Positions 8,836 to 18,140 of a stretch of 64,000 nucleotides of DNA are shown piece by piece (positions within the stretch are counted from its first letter, which is position 1; the number at the start of each line of letters is the position of its first letter). Source of the DNA: CBDBBY01 sp965203795. GTDB taxonomy: Bacteria; Pseudomonadota; Alphaproteobacteria; Rhodobacterales; Rhodobacteraceae. The notes below the pieces were generated by a model that had not been told where the DNA came from, did not search any database, and saw only the letters and a list, made by a program, of their open reading frames with translations. The position numbers were made by a program, and so were the translations under genes. The stretch is from NCBI GenBank assembly GCA_965203795.1, contig OZ241915.1, positions 1,674,001 through 1,738,000 of the forward strand, given 5' to 3'.

Positions 8836-10167
8836 TCAGCCGCCCGTCGGGTCGGCGCCGCCGGACGCGGCTGCCGGAAGCAACGGCGACGCCTCGCCCT
8901 TCCCCAGATACACGGGCCCGAGAGCCGCGGATACCAGCACGCGACCCGCTGGGCGGATCTTGTGGACGGCATCCAGCGCCGCCGACCTCATCCGCCGCAC
9001 GGCCGCGCTCGCGCCAATCGAGATCTCGTTCAGCGCCGAAATCGCCGCGACCCTCAAGGCAATGTCGCTCCTCCGGAGCCGCTGGTAACGCTCCAAATGC
9101 CCGGCGCTTCCAACTTTTTCCCTACCGCCTCCGATGGCAGCCATCAGCGCGCCGACATCGCCCGCGGCCATGTTGTATCCTTGGGCGCCGACCGGCGGCA
9201 CGACATGCGCCGCTTCGGCGATCAATGCCGTTCGCTCCGCGGCCAGCCGTTCCGCCAGCTGGCTCTGCATGGGCCACAGCTTTCGCTCTGAAGCCAGCTC
9301 GAGCTTTCCGCAGTAGCCGAAAGACCGTTCGTACGCGGCGGCCTCGAATTCGGATTCCGGCATTCCCGCAAGCGCGCGGCATTCCTCGCCGCGGGCCATC
9401 CAGACGACCGCGGAAGCGGGCCGACCGCCCGCGTCCGGCAGGGGAACGAGGGTGAACGGACCTCCGGATGAGTGGATTTCAGTCGAAGCGTCGCCGTGCG
9501 GGACTTCATGGACGACGTTGAACGCCAGCGCCTTTTGGGCAAACCCATGCCGCCGAACCCGGATTCCCGCGCCGTCGCGCACCTTGGAGTTCCTTCCGTC
9601 GGCGGCGATCAGGAGCTTGGCGGACAGCCGGGTGCCGTCCGTCAGCTCGACCAACGCCGAAGTCGACCGGGCGATGGCGGACCCGAATCCGGCTCCGAGC
9701 CTGATTTCGACATTCGGCAGCTCTTCAATCTTTTCCCAAAGCGCCGAAACGAGGCGGGCGTTCGGGACGCACCAGCCGAAAGCGGATTTGGACCAGTCCT
9801 CCGCATGGAACTCCCGTTCGACAATTCGGCCGCCGTCGGAATCGGCTGCGCTAACAATTCGCATGGTCCGAAGCGGCGCTGAAACCGGCTCCAGCGCATC
9901 CCAGGCGCCGACGCTGCCCAGCAGGATTTGAGCCTGATCGAACACGGCCGTCGTGCGCCCGTCATCCTGGATTGCATCCGCGCGCGCGCCGGCCGGCCTG
10001 ACGTCGAAGCAGCATACGCGGAAGCCTGCCGTGCCGAACGCGGCAGCGGCTGTCAGCCCGCCGAGGCCGCAGCCAGCGACCGCGACATCGCATTTTTCGA
10101 CCGATTTCAGCAATTCAGAATCCCGGACGATCTGCTGTTCCGGCCGAATCCGCCGGAACCGGGTCAC
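8836..10167 (-). CDS. UbiH/UbiF-family FAD-dependent hydroxylase
   Basis: A class A flavoprotein monooxygenase of the ubiquinone-biosynthesis group, 443 residues. It shows the FAD-binding VAGCGLGGLTAAAAFGTAGF near the N terminus, the middle DG motif LLIAADGRNSKVRDGAG, and the alphaproteobacterial form of the GD motif, AEAAHVVPPVGAQGYN. Such enzymes hydroxylate the benzoquinone ring at one of positions C1, C5 or C6; which one cannot be told here. The GTG start at 10167 overlaps the glmM stop by 4 bp (GTGA), so the two are coupled. The C terminus ends with a proline/glycine/alanine tail that may vary. UbiH, UbiL or UbiM alternatives would need a tree to separate. Confidence 0.82.
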   Translation of the reverse strand: MTRFRRIRPEQQIVRDSELLKSVEKCDVAVAGCGLGGLTAAAAFGTAGFRVCCFDVRPAGARADAIQDDGRTTAVFDQAQILLGSVGAWDALEPVSAPLRTMRIVSAADSDGGRIVEREFHAEDWSKSAFGWCVPNARLVSALWEKIEELPNVEIRLGAGFGSAIARSTSALVELTDGTRLSAKLLIAADGRNSKVRDGAGIRVRRHGFAQKALAFNVVHEVPHGDASTEIHSSGGPFTLVPLPDAGGRPASAVVWMARGEECRALAGMPESEFEAAAYERSFGYCGKLELASERKLWPMQSQLAERLAAERTALIAEAAHVVPPVGAQGYNMAAGDVGALMAAIGGGREKVGSAGHLERYQRLRRSDIALRVAAISALNEISIGASAAVRRMRSAALDAVHKIRPAGRVLVSAALGPVYLGKGEASPLLPAAASGGADPTGG

Positions 10168-11510
10168 CGCGCGTCGCGAACGCTCGACGCGACCCGAGCG
10201 ACCACTTCGTCCAAGATCGACGCGTCCTCGCATTCAGCCATGATTCGGATGATCGGCTCCGTGCCGGACTTCCGCACGATCAGCCTGCCCTTCCCCTCCA
10301 AGCTGCTGCGCCCTTTCCTGATCGCCTTGGAAACGGCGGCGCTGGACAGAACGTTCCGGCCCGAGCCGTTGAAGCGGACATTCCTTTGACGCTGCGGCAG
10401 CGGCTCGAACACGCGTCCAAGCTCGCTCGCGGGACGACTCGAAGCTTTCAGCATCGCCAGAAACTGCAGCCCGGCAACCAGCCCGTCGCCGGCGGTTGTG
10501 AAATCGGACATGATGATATGCCCGGACTGCTCGCCGCCGAGATTGAGTCCATGCTTCCGCATGGCCTCCGAAACGTATCTGTCGCCGACCTTGGTCCGCT
10601 TCAGGCCGATCCCCTCGGCCGCAAGCGCGCGTTCGAGCCCGAGATTGGACATTTCCGTGGCCGCAAGCTTGTTCTTGGCGAGCCTGCGGGACTTGGACCA
10701 GTCCATCGCGAACAATCCCAGCAGCTGGTCGCCGCCGATCGCCCGTCCCCTTTCGTCGATTACCGCAATCCGGTCCGCGTCGCCGTCCAGGCAGATGCCC
10801 ACATCGGCGCGGGTTTCGCCGACCTTCCGCGCCGCCTGCCGCGTATCGGTCGATCCGCACTTGTCGTTGATGTTGATGCCGTCGGGCGCAACGGCGATCG
10901 GAACCACATCGGCCCCCAGCTCCCAAAGCACATCCGGCGCGGCCCGGTACGCCGCGCCATTCGCGCAATCGATAACGATTCGGAGCCCGTTAAGGCGGAG
11001 CCGTTTTGGGAAGGTCGTCTTCACGAACTCGACGTAACGGCCGAGGCCATCGTCGATTCTCTTCGCGCGTCCGATTTCAACCGGATCCGGCAAGGAAACC
11101 CCGGCGTCCAGTTCCGCTTCAATCGCCAGTTCGGCGTCGTCGCTCAGCTTGTATCCGTCCGGACCGAAAAACTTGATTCCGTTGTCGAAATGCGGGTTGT
11201 GCGATGCCGAGATCATCACTCCGACATCGGCGCGCATCGACCGGGTCAGAAGGCCTACCGCCGGGGTCGGAACGGGGCCCAGCAGAAGCACATTCATCCC
11301 GGTCGCCGTGAAGCCGGCGGTCAGGGCGTTCTCGATCATGTACCCTGACCGCCGCGTGTCCTTGCCGATGACCACGCGGTGCTTGTTCGAGCCGTCGCGC
11401 CGGAAATAGCTCCCCGCCGCCATTCCGATGCGGAGGGCAGCTTCAGCGGTCATCGGATGCGAGTTCGCCCTGCCCCGAATTCCGTCCGTTCCAAACAGCT
11501 TTCGATCCAT
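10164..11510 (-). CDS. glmM: Phosphoglucosamine mutase
   Basis: GlmM interconverts glucosamine-6-phosphate and glucosamine-1-phosphate on the way to UDP-GlcNAc for peptidoglycan and LPS. The 448-residue protein starts with RKLFGTDGIRGRAN. It carries the phosphoserine loop ISASHNPHFDNG, with the catalytic Ser at about 103, the Mg-binding LDGDADRIAVID, the sugar-binding GGEQSGHII, and the phosphate-binding RKSGTEPIIRIMAE near the end. All domains and motifs are intact and length is normal. The minus-strand partner downstream, a UbiH-like gene, is coupled by a 4-bp overlap. Upstream, 103 bp separates it from the SleB-like hydrolase gene. Confidence 0.97.
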   Translation of the reverse strand: MDRKLFGTDGIRGRANSHPMTAEAALRIGMAAGSYFRRDGSNKHRVVIGKDTRRSGYMIENALTAGFTATGMNVLLLGPVPTPAVGLLTRSMRADVGVMISASHNPHFDNGIKFFGPDGYKLSDDAELAIEAELDAGVSLPDPVEIGRAKRIDDGLGRYVEFVKTTFPKRLRLNGLRIVIDCANGAAYRAAPDVLWELGADVVPIAVAPDGININDKCGSTDTRQAARKVGETRADVGICLDGDADRIAVIDERGRAIGGDQLLGLFAMDWSKSRRLAKNKLAATEMSNLGLERALAAEGIGLKRTKVGDRYVSEAMRKHGLNLGGEQSGHIIMSDFTTAGDGLVAGLQFLAMLKASSRPASELGRVFEPLPQRQRNVRFNGSGRNVLSSAAVSKAIRKGRSSLEGKGRLIVRKSGTEPIIRIMAECEDASILDEVVARVASSVRDAR

Positions 11511-11613
11511 TGCTCCAATGCGCCTAGATTTTCCGCCTTCGCGGCTGACCGCGTGCGGTCGGCGCGCATTTGGGCGCGCGTTCCGGCGACAATCGCGCCA
11601 ATCGCGGAAAAAC

Positions 11614-12627
11614 TCAATTGGTGTGGCGCTGCTGGTAGAAGACGTGCCGCCCGATTACGGCTGTCATTTCGAAGCGTTCGGACCAGCGCGGATTGGCGCT
11701 TCTGGTATGGAAGTGGGTCGCGCCGCCAGCAATCGGCTTTACGTGACCGCGAAGCAACCGCTTCGCCATCTTCCGGATTTCGCCGAAGATTTCCCGTTCG
11801 GCGATCATCTCCGGCAGCCCGTCGCAATTGTAGCTGAACTGGCACTGGTTCTTGCGATGCGCTCCCTGACCCACAACGGCGCATATCGTGTTGGGATAAT
11901 TCCGCGATTCGACGCGGTTCAGAATGACTTCGGCAACCGCCTGCCAGCCTTGGCGGCTTTCCCCGCGGGCTTCGAAGTAGATCGCTTCCGCAAGGCATTG
12001 CAGATCGCCGTAATCGGAGGGACGGCGCACCGGAGCCCACGAAATCACCGGGATTCGCGGCATTGCCGCAGGCAGGCTGCGCATGCTCGATACCGCCGAC
12101 GTAAGCCTTGGCTGCGAGAGGGACGTCCCGGCCATTCCGGGCGGAGCGACTAGTCGGCCGACGGCTTCGCGCGCCGCGCCATCGGCGGAATCAGCTGGAA
12201 GAGACCCTCCCGTCGGCCGCGGAAGCGACGTTGCCGCGGATTCCGGATGCGACATCGCCGGGCGTACGGCCGCCGGCGGCAAGATGTCTTCGGCCCGAAG
12301 CGGTCGGCGAGCCGGCGCGGTCAAAGCGTCCCGCCAAGCCGGCGGCAGCGGTGGACGCTTCTGCACCTGCGGCAATGTGCTGCCGACAGCGCCCACTGCG
12401 GGGCGGCCGAACGATGGCCGCAACAAGATCGGAGCGTCAATCGCGTCCGCGGAAAGGAACGCGCGCAGTCCTGCGCCTTGCAGCTCCGCACGAGGCCGCT
12501 CGGAAGAGCCCGCAACGCCCCCTCCCGCATGGGCCTGCTGACACAAAACGCCCCCGGCCGCAGCCGCCACAGCGGCCGCGCGCGCTACCTGGCCGACTGG
12601 CAAAAAGCGAAATCCGATCCGCGCCAT
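11614..12627 (-). CDS. Exported SleB-type cell wall hydrolase
   Basis: A probable peptidoglycan hydrolase of the SleB (Hydrolase_2) family, 337 residues. The N terminus has basic residues and an alanine-rich hydrophobic run ending near QAHAGGG, a Sec signal peptide. A long proline- and alanine-rich linker follows. The C-terminal catalytic domain starts at DLQCLAEAIYFEARGES, with the putative catalytic Glu, and continues through AEVILNRVESRNYPNTICAVVGQG and GATHFHT. SleB relatives act as lytic transglycosylases or amidases on the cell wall. The start MARIGFRF was preferred over an ATG 22 codons upstream because it places the signal peptide at the N terminus. It lies downstream of ppdK on the same strand, as I recall for Rhodobacterales. 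Confidence 0.85.
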   Translation of the reverse strand: MARIGFRFLPVGQVARAAAVAAAAGGVLCQQAHAGGGVAGSSERPRAELQGAGLRAFLSADAIDAPILLRPSFGRPAVGAVGSTLPQVQKRPPLPPAWRDALTAPARRPLRAEDILPPAAVRPAMSHPESAATSLPRPTGGSLPADSADGAAREAVGRLVAPPGMAGTSLSQPRLTSAVSSMRSLPAAMPRIPVISWAPVRRPSDYGDLQCLAEAIYFEARGESRQGWQAVAEVILNRVESRNYPNTICAVVGQGAHRKNQCQFSYNCDGLPEMIAEREIFGEIRKMAKRLLRGHVKPIAGGATHFHTRSANPRWSERFEMTAVIGRHVFYQQRHTN

Positions 12628-12879
12628 TCGAAGATTCTTAGCGAATCTGTCGGAACCACGACGAATCGAAGGCAAACTGCCGCCGACCGGCATCAGACAA
12701 AACTACGAGATAAAGCATACTCCCCCGACAGCCTCCGGACGGTCATACACGCCGACCCGCTCAGCTGGCGCGGAAGATTCCAAGGGCGCCGCCCGATGTC
12801 AATGCGCCAGAATCTTCGCTGCCTGAAATCACGGGCGGTGTAACAGCCGCGACACTGAACCGCTCGACTCTGCCTGATG

Positions 12880-15471
12880 CTAAGTCCCTTCGCTGGCCCG
12901 AATCGCCGCCTGCGCTGCCGCGAGCCGGGCGATCGGCACCCGGAACGGCGAGCAGGACACGTAATCGAATCCGGCGTTGCGGCAGAACTCGATGGACGAC
13001 GGGTCGCCGCCGTGCTCGCCGCAAATCGCGAGGACGAGATCCTGCCGAGAAGCTCGGCCGCGCTCGGCAGCAGTCAGCAGCAGCTCGCCCACCCCTTCGT
13101 GATCCAGCGAGCTGAACGGATCCTGCGGAAACACCCCTTGCGCAAGGTAGGCGGCCATGAACCGCGGCGAATCGTCGCGGCTGATTCCGTAGGTCATCTG
13201 GGTCAAATCATTGGTTCCGAAGCTGAGGAAGGACGAATCCTTGGCAAGATCGCCTGCCCGCAAGGCGGCGCGAGGCGTCTCGACCATCACGCCGATGCGG
13301 TACTCGAAGTCCGTTCCGGATTCGTTCCGGACCGACCGGGCGACGGCGTCCACCCTCTGCCGAACAAGCTCCATCTCGCGATGCGCCGAAACGAGCGGCA
13401 CCATGATTTCGGGGACGACGGAATCGCCGTGCCGGTTCGCTTCGGCCGTGGCTTCGAATATCGCGCGCGCCTGCATTTCGTAGATTTCCGGCACGGTCAC
13501 GCCGAGGCGAACTCCGCGCAGGCCGAGCATGGGATTGAATTCCCTGAGCTCCTCGGCCCTGGCAACCACTTTGCTGACCGGCTGGCCAAGGGCGCCAGCC
13601 AAGTCCTGGATTTCGTCCCGGTCGTGCGGCAGGAATTCATGCAGCGGCGGGTCGAACAGCCGGATGCACACGGGCCACCCCTTCATGATCTCGAACATCG
13701 AGATGAAATCGCTTCTCTGCATTCCGAGAAGCTGGCCGAGCGCGGATCGGCGCTCCTCGTCGCTGTCGGCGAAGATCAACTCCCGCATGACGGTAAGGCG
13801 GGTTTCCCCGAAGAACATGTGCTCCGTTCTGCAGAGGCCGATTCCCTCCGCCCCGAAGCTCCGGGCCGCTCTGACCTCCTCCGTCGTGTCCGCGTTCGCA
13901 CGAACGGACACATCCCGCTGGAAATCGGCCCATCCGAGGAATTCGACGATTTCGTCGTTCACAGCGGATTCCACCAGCGGAACAGCGCCTTCGAGGACCT
14001 CGCCGCGGGTGCCGTCGACGGTGATCACGTCGCCCTCCCCCAGGACGCGGCCGTCGGCAAGGGCAAGCGCTTGGCCTTTCTGGTCGAAGTGCAGGTCGCT
14101 CGCGCCCGCGACGCAGGGAACGCCCAGCCCGCGCGCGATCACGGCCGCGTGGCTGGTCGCCCCGCCCCTTCCGGTGAGGACGGCCTTGGCGAAATACATG
14201 CTCCGGATGTCCTCCGGACCGGTCTCTACCCGTACCAGTATGCACGACCCGCCGCGGGCGGCGCAGGCTTCCGCCGCCGCCGCCGAGAACACGATCGCCC
14301 CCGATGCCGCGCCGGGGCTGGCGCCGACGCCGCTCGCCAGCACCTTGTGCCCGTGCAGCGGACTCACCTGCCTGTGCAGAATCCGGCCCAGGCTGTCCGG
14401 CTCGATCCGGGTCAGCGCGCACCGCTTGGTGATCGTGCCGTCCTTGGCCAAGCCCACGGCAATTCCGATTTCGGCGGCCGCCGACCGTCCAGCGGGCCCG
14501 AAGTCCAGCAGCCGGAGTTCGCCGCCTGAGACCCCGAACTCGATTTCGCAGGCATCTCGCTCGCTTTCCCGAAGCTTGTCCAAGCATCGGGAGACATCCT
14601 CCAGCACCCGCCGGATTTGCTCTTCCGGCTCAGTTTCGGAACCGGCGCCGACTTCGATCCGTCCATGCGCAGCGGAAGCGTAGTGTCCGAAGAGGCCCGC
14701 CGCGCCCGTCTTCGGATGCGCGCTCGACAGCGATCCGGAGCCGTTTTCGCCCTTGGCGCGGGCGATCGACGCTTCCTGGACGACAAGGGCCAATCCCGCA
14801 TCTTCGGGCGCTCCCCGCGCGCGCCTCAGCATGCGCGCGGATGTTCCCTCCCAAGCCTGCGCGATCGCTCGAAGCGCATTGCCGAGCTGAACCTCGACGC
14901 TTTGCGGGAACGGCGCGCCTACGTCGGACTCGTAAACGGACAAAACCGCATCCAGCCGGTCCGACGGGCCGGCGCGCTTGCCCCGGTCGTCGAACGATTC
15001 CGGATCGAGCCGCGCCACCTCTACGGAATACTCGACGACGAACTTTGCGTACAGTTCGAGAGCTGCGGCCTCGCCCATGCGCAGCTTGAGCTGCTTGAGC
15101 GAATCGAAGTTCATGCCGACGTGCAGAATTGTCTGCGCCCGGCCCCAGCTGGCCAGTCCCGGGCTTGATCGCACTGCAAGAAGCGGCGTTTCCCCGAACG
15201 CGGCGAGAAGCGCTGCCGCGTCGGGCATGCGGCCGGCGGCGATGCCGCGAACGGTGTCGACGGAGATTGCAATCGCTTCGGGAACCGGCAGCTCCAAGTT
15301 GGCAAGCCGAAGAAGCCGCTCGGCACGGGCGCCGAACATGCCTTGCGCAAGCTCCGCGCCCTTCCGCAGGCGCACGAATTCCGCATCCGGCTTCACGAGG
15401 CTCTTCTTTCCGGCGCGCCTCCCGCGCCGGACGGGCCACTCGGAAGCCTTGCCTCGCGTCGAATCAATCAT
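12880..15471 (-). CDS. ppdK: Pyruvate, phosphate dikinase family protein (PPDK)
   Basis: PPDK interconverts pyruvate, ATP and phosphate with PEP, AMP and pyrophosphate. The 863-residue protein has three regions: an ATP-grasp half (to about 340), the swivelling phosphohistidine domain with GRGGATSHAAVIARGLGVPCVAG (His441), and a C-terminal TIM barrel with GIGLCRTEHMFF and the catalytic Cys in CGEHGGDPSS (about 817). The ATP-grasp half is unusual: the GTGVAFTRNP loop of classic PPDK reads GSGSLSSAHP, and the LQTR box is LDFG (322-325). The pyruvate half is well kept. I recall similar changes in other Rhodobacterales, so this may be a lineage form. It starts 15 bp after glyS ends and probably belongs to the glyQ operon. 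Confidence 0.85.
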   Translation of the reverse strand: MIDSTRGKASEWPVRRGRRAGKKSLVKPDAEFVRLRKGAELAQGMFGARAERLLRLANLELPVPEAIAISVDTVRGIAAGRMPDAAALLAAFGETPLLAVRSSPGLASWGRAQTILHVGMNFDSLKQLKLRMGEAAALELYAKFVVEYSVEVARLDPESFDDRGKRAGPSDRLDAVLSVYESDVGAPFPQSVEVQLGNALRAIAQAWEGTSARMLRRARGAPEDAGLALVVQEASIARAKGENGSGSLSSAHPKTGAAGLFGHYASAAHGRIEVGAGSETEPEEQIRRVLEDVSRCLDKLRESERDACEIEFGVSGGELRLLDFGPAGRSAAAEIGIAVGLAKDGTITKRCALTRIEPDSLGRILHRQVSPLHGHKVLASGVGASPGAASGAIVFSAAAAEACAARGGSCILVRVETGPEDIRSMYFAKAVLTGRGGATSHAAVIARGLGVPCVAGASDLHFDQKGQALALADGRVLGEGDVITVDGTRGEVLEGAVPLVESAVNDEIVEFLGWADFQRDVSVRANADTTEEVRAARSFGAEGIGLCRTEHMFFGETRLTVMRELIFADSDEERRSALGQLLGMQRSDFISMFEIMKGWPVCIRLFDPPLHEFLPHDRDEIQDLAGALGQPVSKVVARAEELREFNPMLGLRGVRLGVTVPEIYEMQARAIFEATAEANRHGDSVVPEIMVPLVSAHREMELVRQRVDAVARSVRNESGTDFEYRIGVMVETPRAALRAGDLAKDSSFLSFGTNDLTQMTYGISRDDSPRFMAAYLAQGVFPQDPFSSLDHEGVGELLLTAAERGRASRQDLVLAICGEHGGDPSSIEFCRNAGFDYVSCSPFRVPIARLAAAQAAIRASEGT

Positions 15472-15486
15472 CGCGCGCTCCGATGC

Positions 15487-17616
15487 TCAGTGTTCAATGG
15501 CCGCAAGATCCGCAATCCGACCGCAAACGTCATGGACGAGCTGCAGCAGCTGCAAACGGTTGGTCCTCAGCGATGCGTCGGGGACATTCACGCGGACCTC
15601 GTCGAAAAACCGGTCGATACAGGGTCTGAGACTCGCCATCGCCTGCGCGGCAGCGCGGAAGTCCTCACTTTCAAGCGCGGCACTGATGTTCCCTTCGCTC
15701 GCAGCCAGCGCGTCGAGCAAATCGGTTTCGGCGGTTTCCGTCATCAGCGCCCTGCTTGGCTCCGCATCGAATTCCGGTGCCCCCTTTGCTCTTTCCGCAG
15801 CGAGGATGTTGTTGACCCGCTTGAATCCTTTCAGGAGGTCCTGCCCGTCCTGTGTCACAAGAACAGATCCCAAGGCCTGAACCCGGTCAACCAGCAGCAC
15901 CAGATCGTCCGCGTGCTGCGCTGACGCGCAGGCATTAACGAGGTCCCGTCGTACTCCGGCTTCGCGCAAATGAACCGAAAGCCGCTCGCGAAGGAAATCT
16001 AGAATGCTGTCCGCTACGTCGCGTTCGGATCGTCCGCCATCGGGACCCGGCACGCCGTCGGAGGCGGCGTACTCGCAGACCGCTTCCTCGAAGAGGCCCC
16101 TGAGCCTCAGCCTTATGGGTCGTTCACGAATGCGGCTTTCAAGCATAATCCGCACAATTCCCAGCGCGGCGCGGCGCAGGGCGTGAGGATCCTTGGAGCC
16201 GGTCGGCGCCTCGCCGATTCCGAAAAACCCGGCCAGATAGTCGATGCGGTCCGCAAGCCCCACCGCAATCGCCACGGGCTCCGTCGGCACGGGGTCGGAC
16301 GGACCATTCGGCAGATAGTGCAGTTCGCACGCTTCGGCGACCTCCGGTCTGAACCCGCAGCGTTCGGAAAGCCAGCGGCCCACACGGCCCTGCAGTTCGG
16401 GAAACTCCCTGACGGTGCTCGTGACCAGATCGGCCTTCGCCAGCAGCGCGCCGGAACGCGCCATTTCGGCATCGGCCCCCACAGCAGCCGAGACCTCGCG
16501 GGCAAGCGTTTCGACCCGCGAGACTCTCTGCGCCATCGTTCCGAGGCGGCGGTGGAAGTTCACCGTGCCCAGCTGTTCGGAGAACCCGTCCATCCCGCCG
16601 GCATCCGCTTCGCGAATGTCGCTTTCCCAATGGAATTCGGCGTCCTCCAGTCGGGAATTCAGAACCCTGTGGTTCCCCGCGAGCATCGCCCGGCCGCCGT
16701 CCCTCGCCTCCTTGTCGGCCACGGCCACGAAATGCGTGACGGCGCGCGTGTCCGGGTCGACTGCGGAAAGGTACTTCTGATGCAGCTTCATCGCGGCTTG
16801 GACGAGTTCCGGCGGGAGACGGAGAAACCGCTCGCCGATGGGCCCGATCATGGCGACCGGCCATTCCGTCAGCCCAACAATTTCGTCCAGCAGCTCATCG
16901 TCCTCGATGAGAACGAGCCCGTTTTCTTTCGCCAGCGATTCGGCCGCGCGGCGAATGCGCTCCCGCCGGGCGCACGGATCCAGAATCACGAATGCGCGCT
17001 CAAGCTTTGCGGAATAGTCTCCAAACGACGAGACCTTGAAGGCTTCGGGGGCCATGAATGGATGGCCCCGCGTCGAATCGCCGGAGCGGATTCCTGAAAG
17101 CTCAAACTCGACAGTTTCCGTCTTGGTTCCGGAATAGAGAACGCAGAGAATTCCGCGCAGCGGCCGCACCCACCGCAGATAAGGCTCTTCTCCCCAAACC
17201 ATGGACTTCGGCCACCAGAACTTCGCGACCACCCATTTGACGGCTTCCGCGATGATCGGTCCCGCCGGGCGCGCCGGAACTCTTATCTTCGCGAAGTAGT
17301 ACGTGCCTTTTCCCTCCTTGCGCAGCACCAGGTCACCCTTGGCTGCGCCGGTCGCGCGCAGGAAGCCCCCAAGGGCCTTTTCGTCGGCACCCTCTCGCGG
17401 CCCCCGCCGCTCAACCAGTTTGTCCGAACTCGCATCACGAAGGCCCTCCACAACCACGCAGACCCTGCGCGGAGTCACAAACGACGTTGATTTTTCGTAT
17501 CCCAAATCACCGTCGTCCAGCTCCTTAACGAGCGCTTCCTGGATTTCTTCGGCCGCCGATGGCTGCATTCGCGCCGGTATTTCTTCCGAGCGGAACTCAA
17601 GCAGAAGATCGGGCAC
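15487..17616 (-). CDS. glyS: Glycine-tRNA ligase beta subunit
   Basis: The beta subunit of the heterotetrameric bacterial glycyl-tRNA synthetase, which binds tRNA-Gly while the alpha subunit activates glycine. The 709-residue protein begins with MPDLLLEFRSEEIPARMQ, the strongly conserved GlyS start. It includes KFWWPKSMVWG, FRWVRP-like YLRWVRPLRGI and the degenerate HD-domain region. The C-terminal anticodon-binding-like part includes FDEVRVNV. It follows the DUF6446-like gene by only 4 bp and precedes ppdK by 15 bp, in a glyQ-DUF6446-glyS-ppdK run. Length and motifs are normal. Confidence 0.96.
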   Translation of the reverse strand: MPDLLLEFRSEEIPARMQPSAAEEIQEALVKELDDGDLGYEKSTSFVTPRRVCVVVEGLRDASSDKLVERRGPREGADEKALGGFLRATGAAKGDLVLRKEGKGTYYFAKIRVPARPAGPIIAEAVKWVVAKFWWPKSMVWGEEPYLRWVRPLRGILCVLYSGTKTETVEFELSGIRSGDSTRGHPFMAPEAFKVSSFGDYSAKLERAFVILDPCARRERIRRAAESLAKENGLVLIEDDELLDEIVGLTEWPVAMIGPIGERFLRLPPELVQAAMKLHQKYLSAVDPDTRAVTHFVAVADKEARDGGRAMLAGNHRVLNSRLEDAEFHWESDIREADAGGMDGFSEQLGTVNFHRRLGTMAQRVSRVETLAREVSAAVGADAEMARSGALLAKADLVTSTVREFPELQGRVGRWLSERCGFRPEVAEACELHYLPNGPSDPVPTEPVAIAVGLADRIDYLAGFFGIGEAPTGSKDPHALRRAALGIVRIMLESRIRERPIRLRLRGLFEEAVCEYAASDGVPGPDGGRSERDVADSILDFLRERLSVHLREAGVRRDLVNACASAQHADDLVLLVDRVQALGSVLVTQDGQDLLKGFKRVNNILAAERAKGAPEFDAEPSRALMTETAETDLLDALAASEGNISAALESEDFRAAAQAMASLRPCIDRFFDEVRVNVPDASLRTNRLQLLQLVHDVCGRIADLAAIEH

Positions 17617-17620
17617 AGGT

Positions 17621-18109
17621 TCAGTCCTTGTAGATGTCGTTCAACTGATTCCAAGCGAACCCCCGGCCGTCCGGCAGGATCGCCGCCACGCGATCAACGC
17701 CATCGCCGACATTCCGCTTCAGCAGCAAAGCCGCGGCTTCGCCAGCTTCGATCGCCCGCCCGATCGCCTTCGCGTCAAAACACCGGAACCACCCGGGAGC
17801 GACCAGCGGCGTCGGATCAGGGTGCCGCTCGAACGCCTCAGCCAATTCGTCGATTCCCGATTCTACAGCGAAGCAGGACCGGTATTTGAGCGGGCTCGAA
17901 CTGCCGCTGATCCCTTCAAAATTCGACACTTGCAGCCCCGGAGCGAAACCGCCGGAGATCTCCGGCTCGCGGAAGGTCCCTTCGGCCGAAATCGCGTCCG
18001 GGCCGAGCGCAAGGGGCCGGTACTGGCCGTAGACCTGAAGGTACCAAAGCGCCGCCCCGGCGACCGCCGCCGAAACCAGCAGCAGCACTGCCGCGATACG
18101 ACCCCGCAT
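17621..18109 (-). CDS. DUF6446-like membrane-anchored protein between glyQ and glyS
   Basis: A 162-residue protein with one N-terminal hydrophobic segment (about residues 5-24) followed by a soluble, probably periplasmic domain. Conserved-looking blocks are YLQVYGQY right after the membrane segment, SSPLKYRSCFAV, PLVAPGWFRCFDA with two cysteines, and a C-terminal NVGDGVDRVAAILPDGRGFAWNQLN. I recognise this as the small family, annotated DUF6446, that sits between glyQ and glyS in Rhodobacterales. Its function is not known. It is 31 bp from glyQ and 4 bp from glyS, so it is transcribed with both subunits. The two cysteines about 40 residues apart could form a disulfide in the periplasm; that is inference. 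Confidence 0.75.
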   Translation of the reverse strand: MRGRIAAVLLLVSAAVAGAALWYLQVYGQYRPLALGPDAISAEGTFREPEISGGFAPGLQVSNFEGISGSSSPLKYRSCFAVESGIDELAEAFERHPDPTPLVAPGWFRCFDAKAIGRAIEAGEAAALLLKRNVGDGVDRVAAILPDGRGFAWNQLNDIYKD

Positions 18110-18140
18110 TGGCTATCAGGTCCCTGCGCGCCCATGCCGG

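Noticed and set aside
12877..14529. Plus-strand open frame of 550 codons
   Set aside because: It is antisense to ppdK in high-GC DNA, has no ribosome site and no protein-like pattern.
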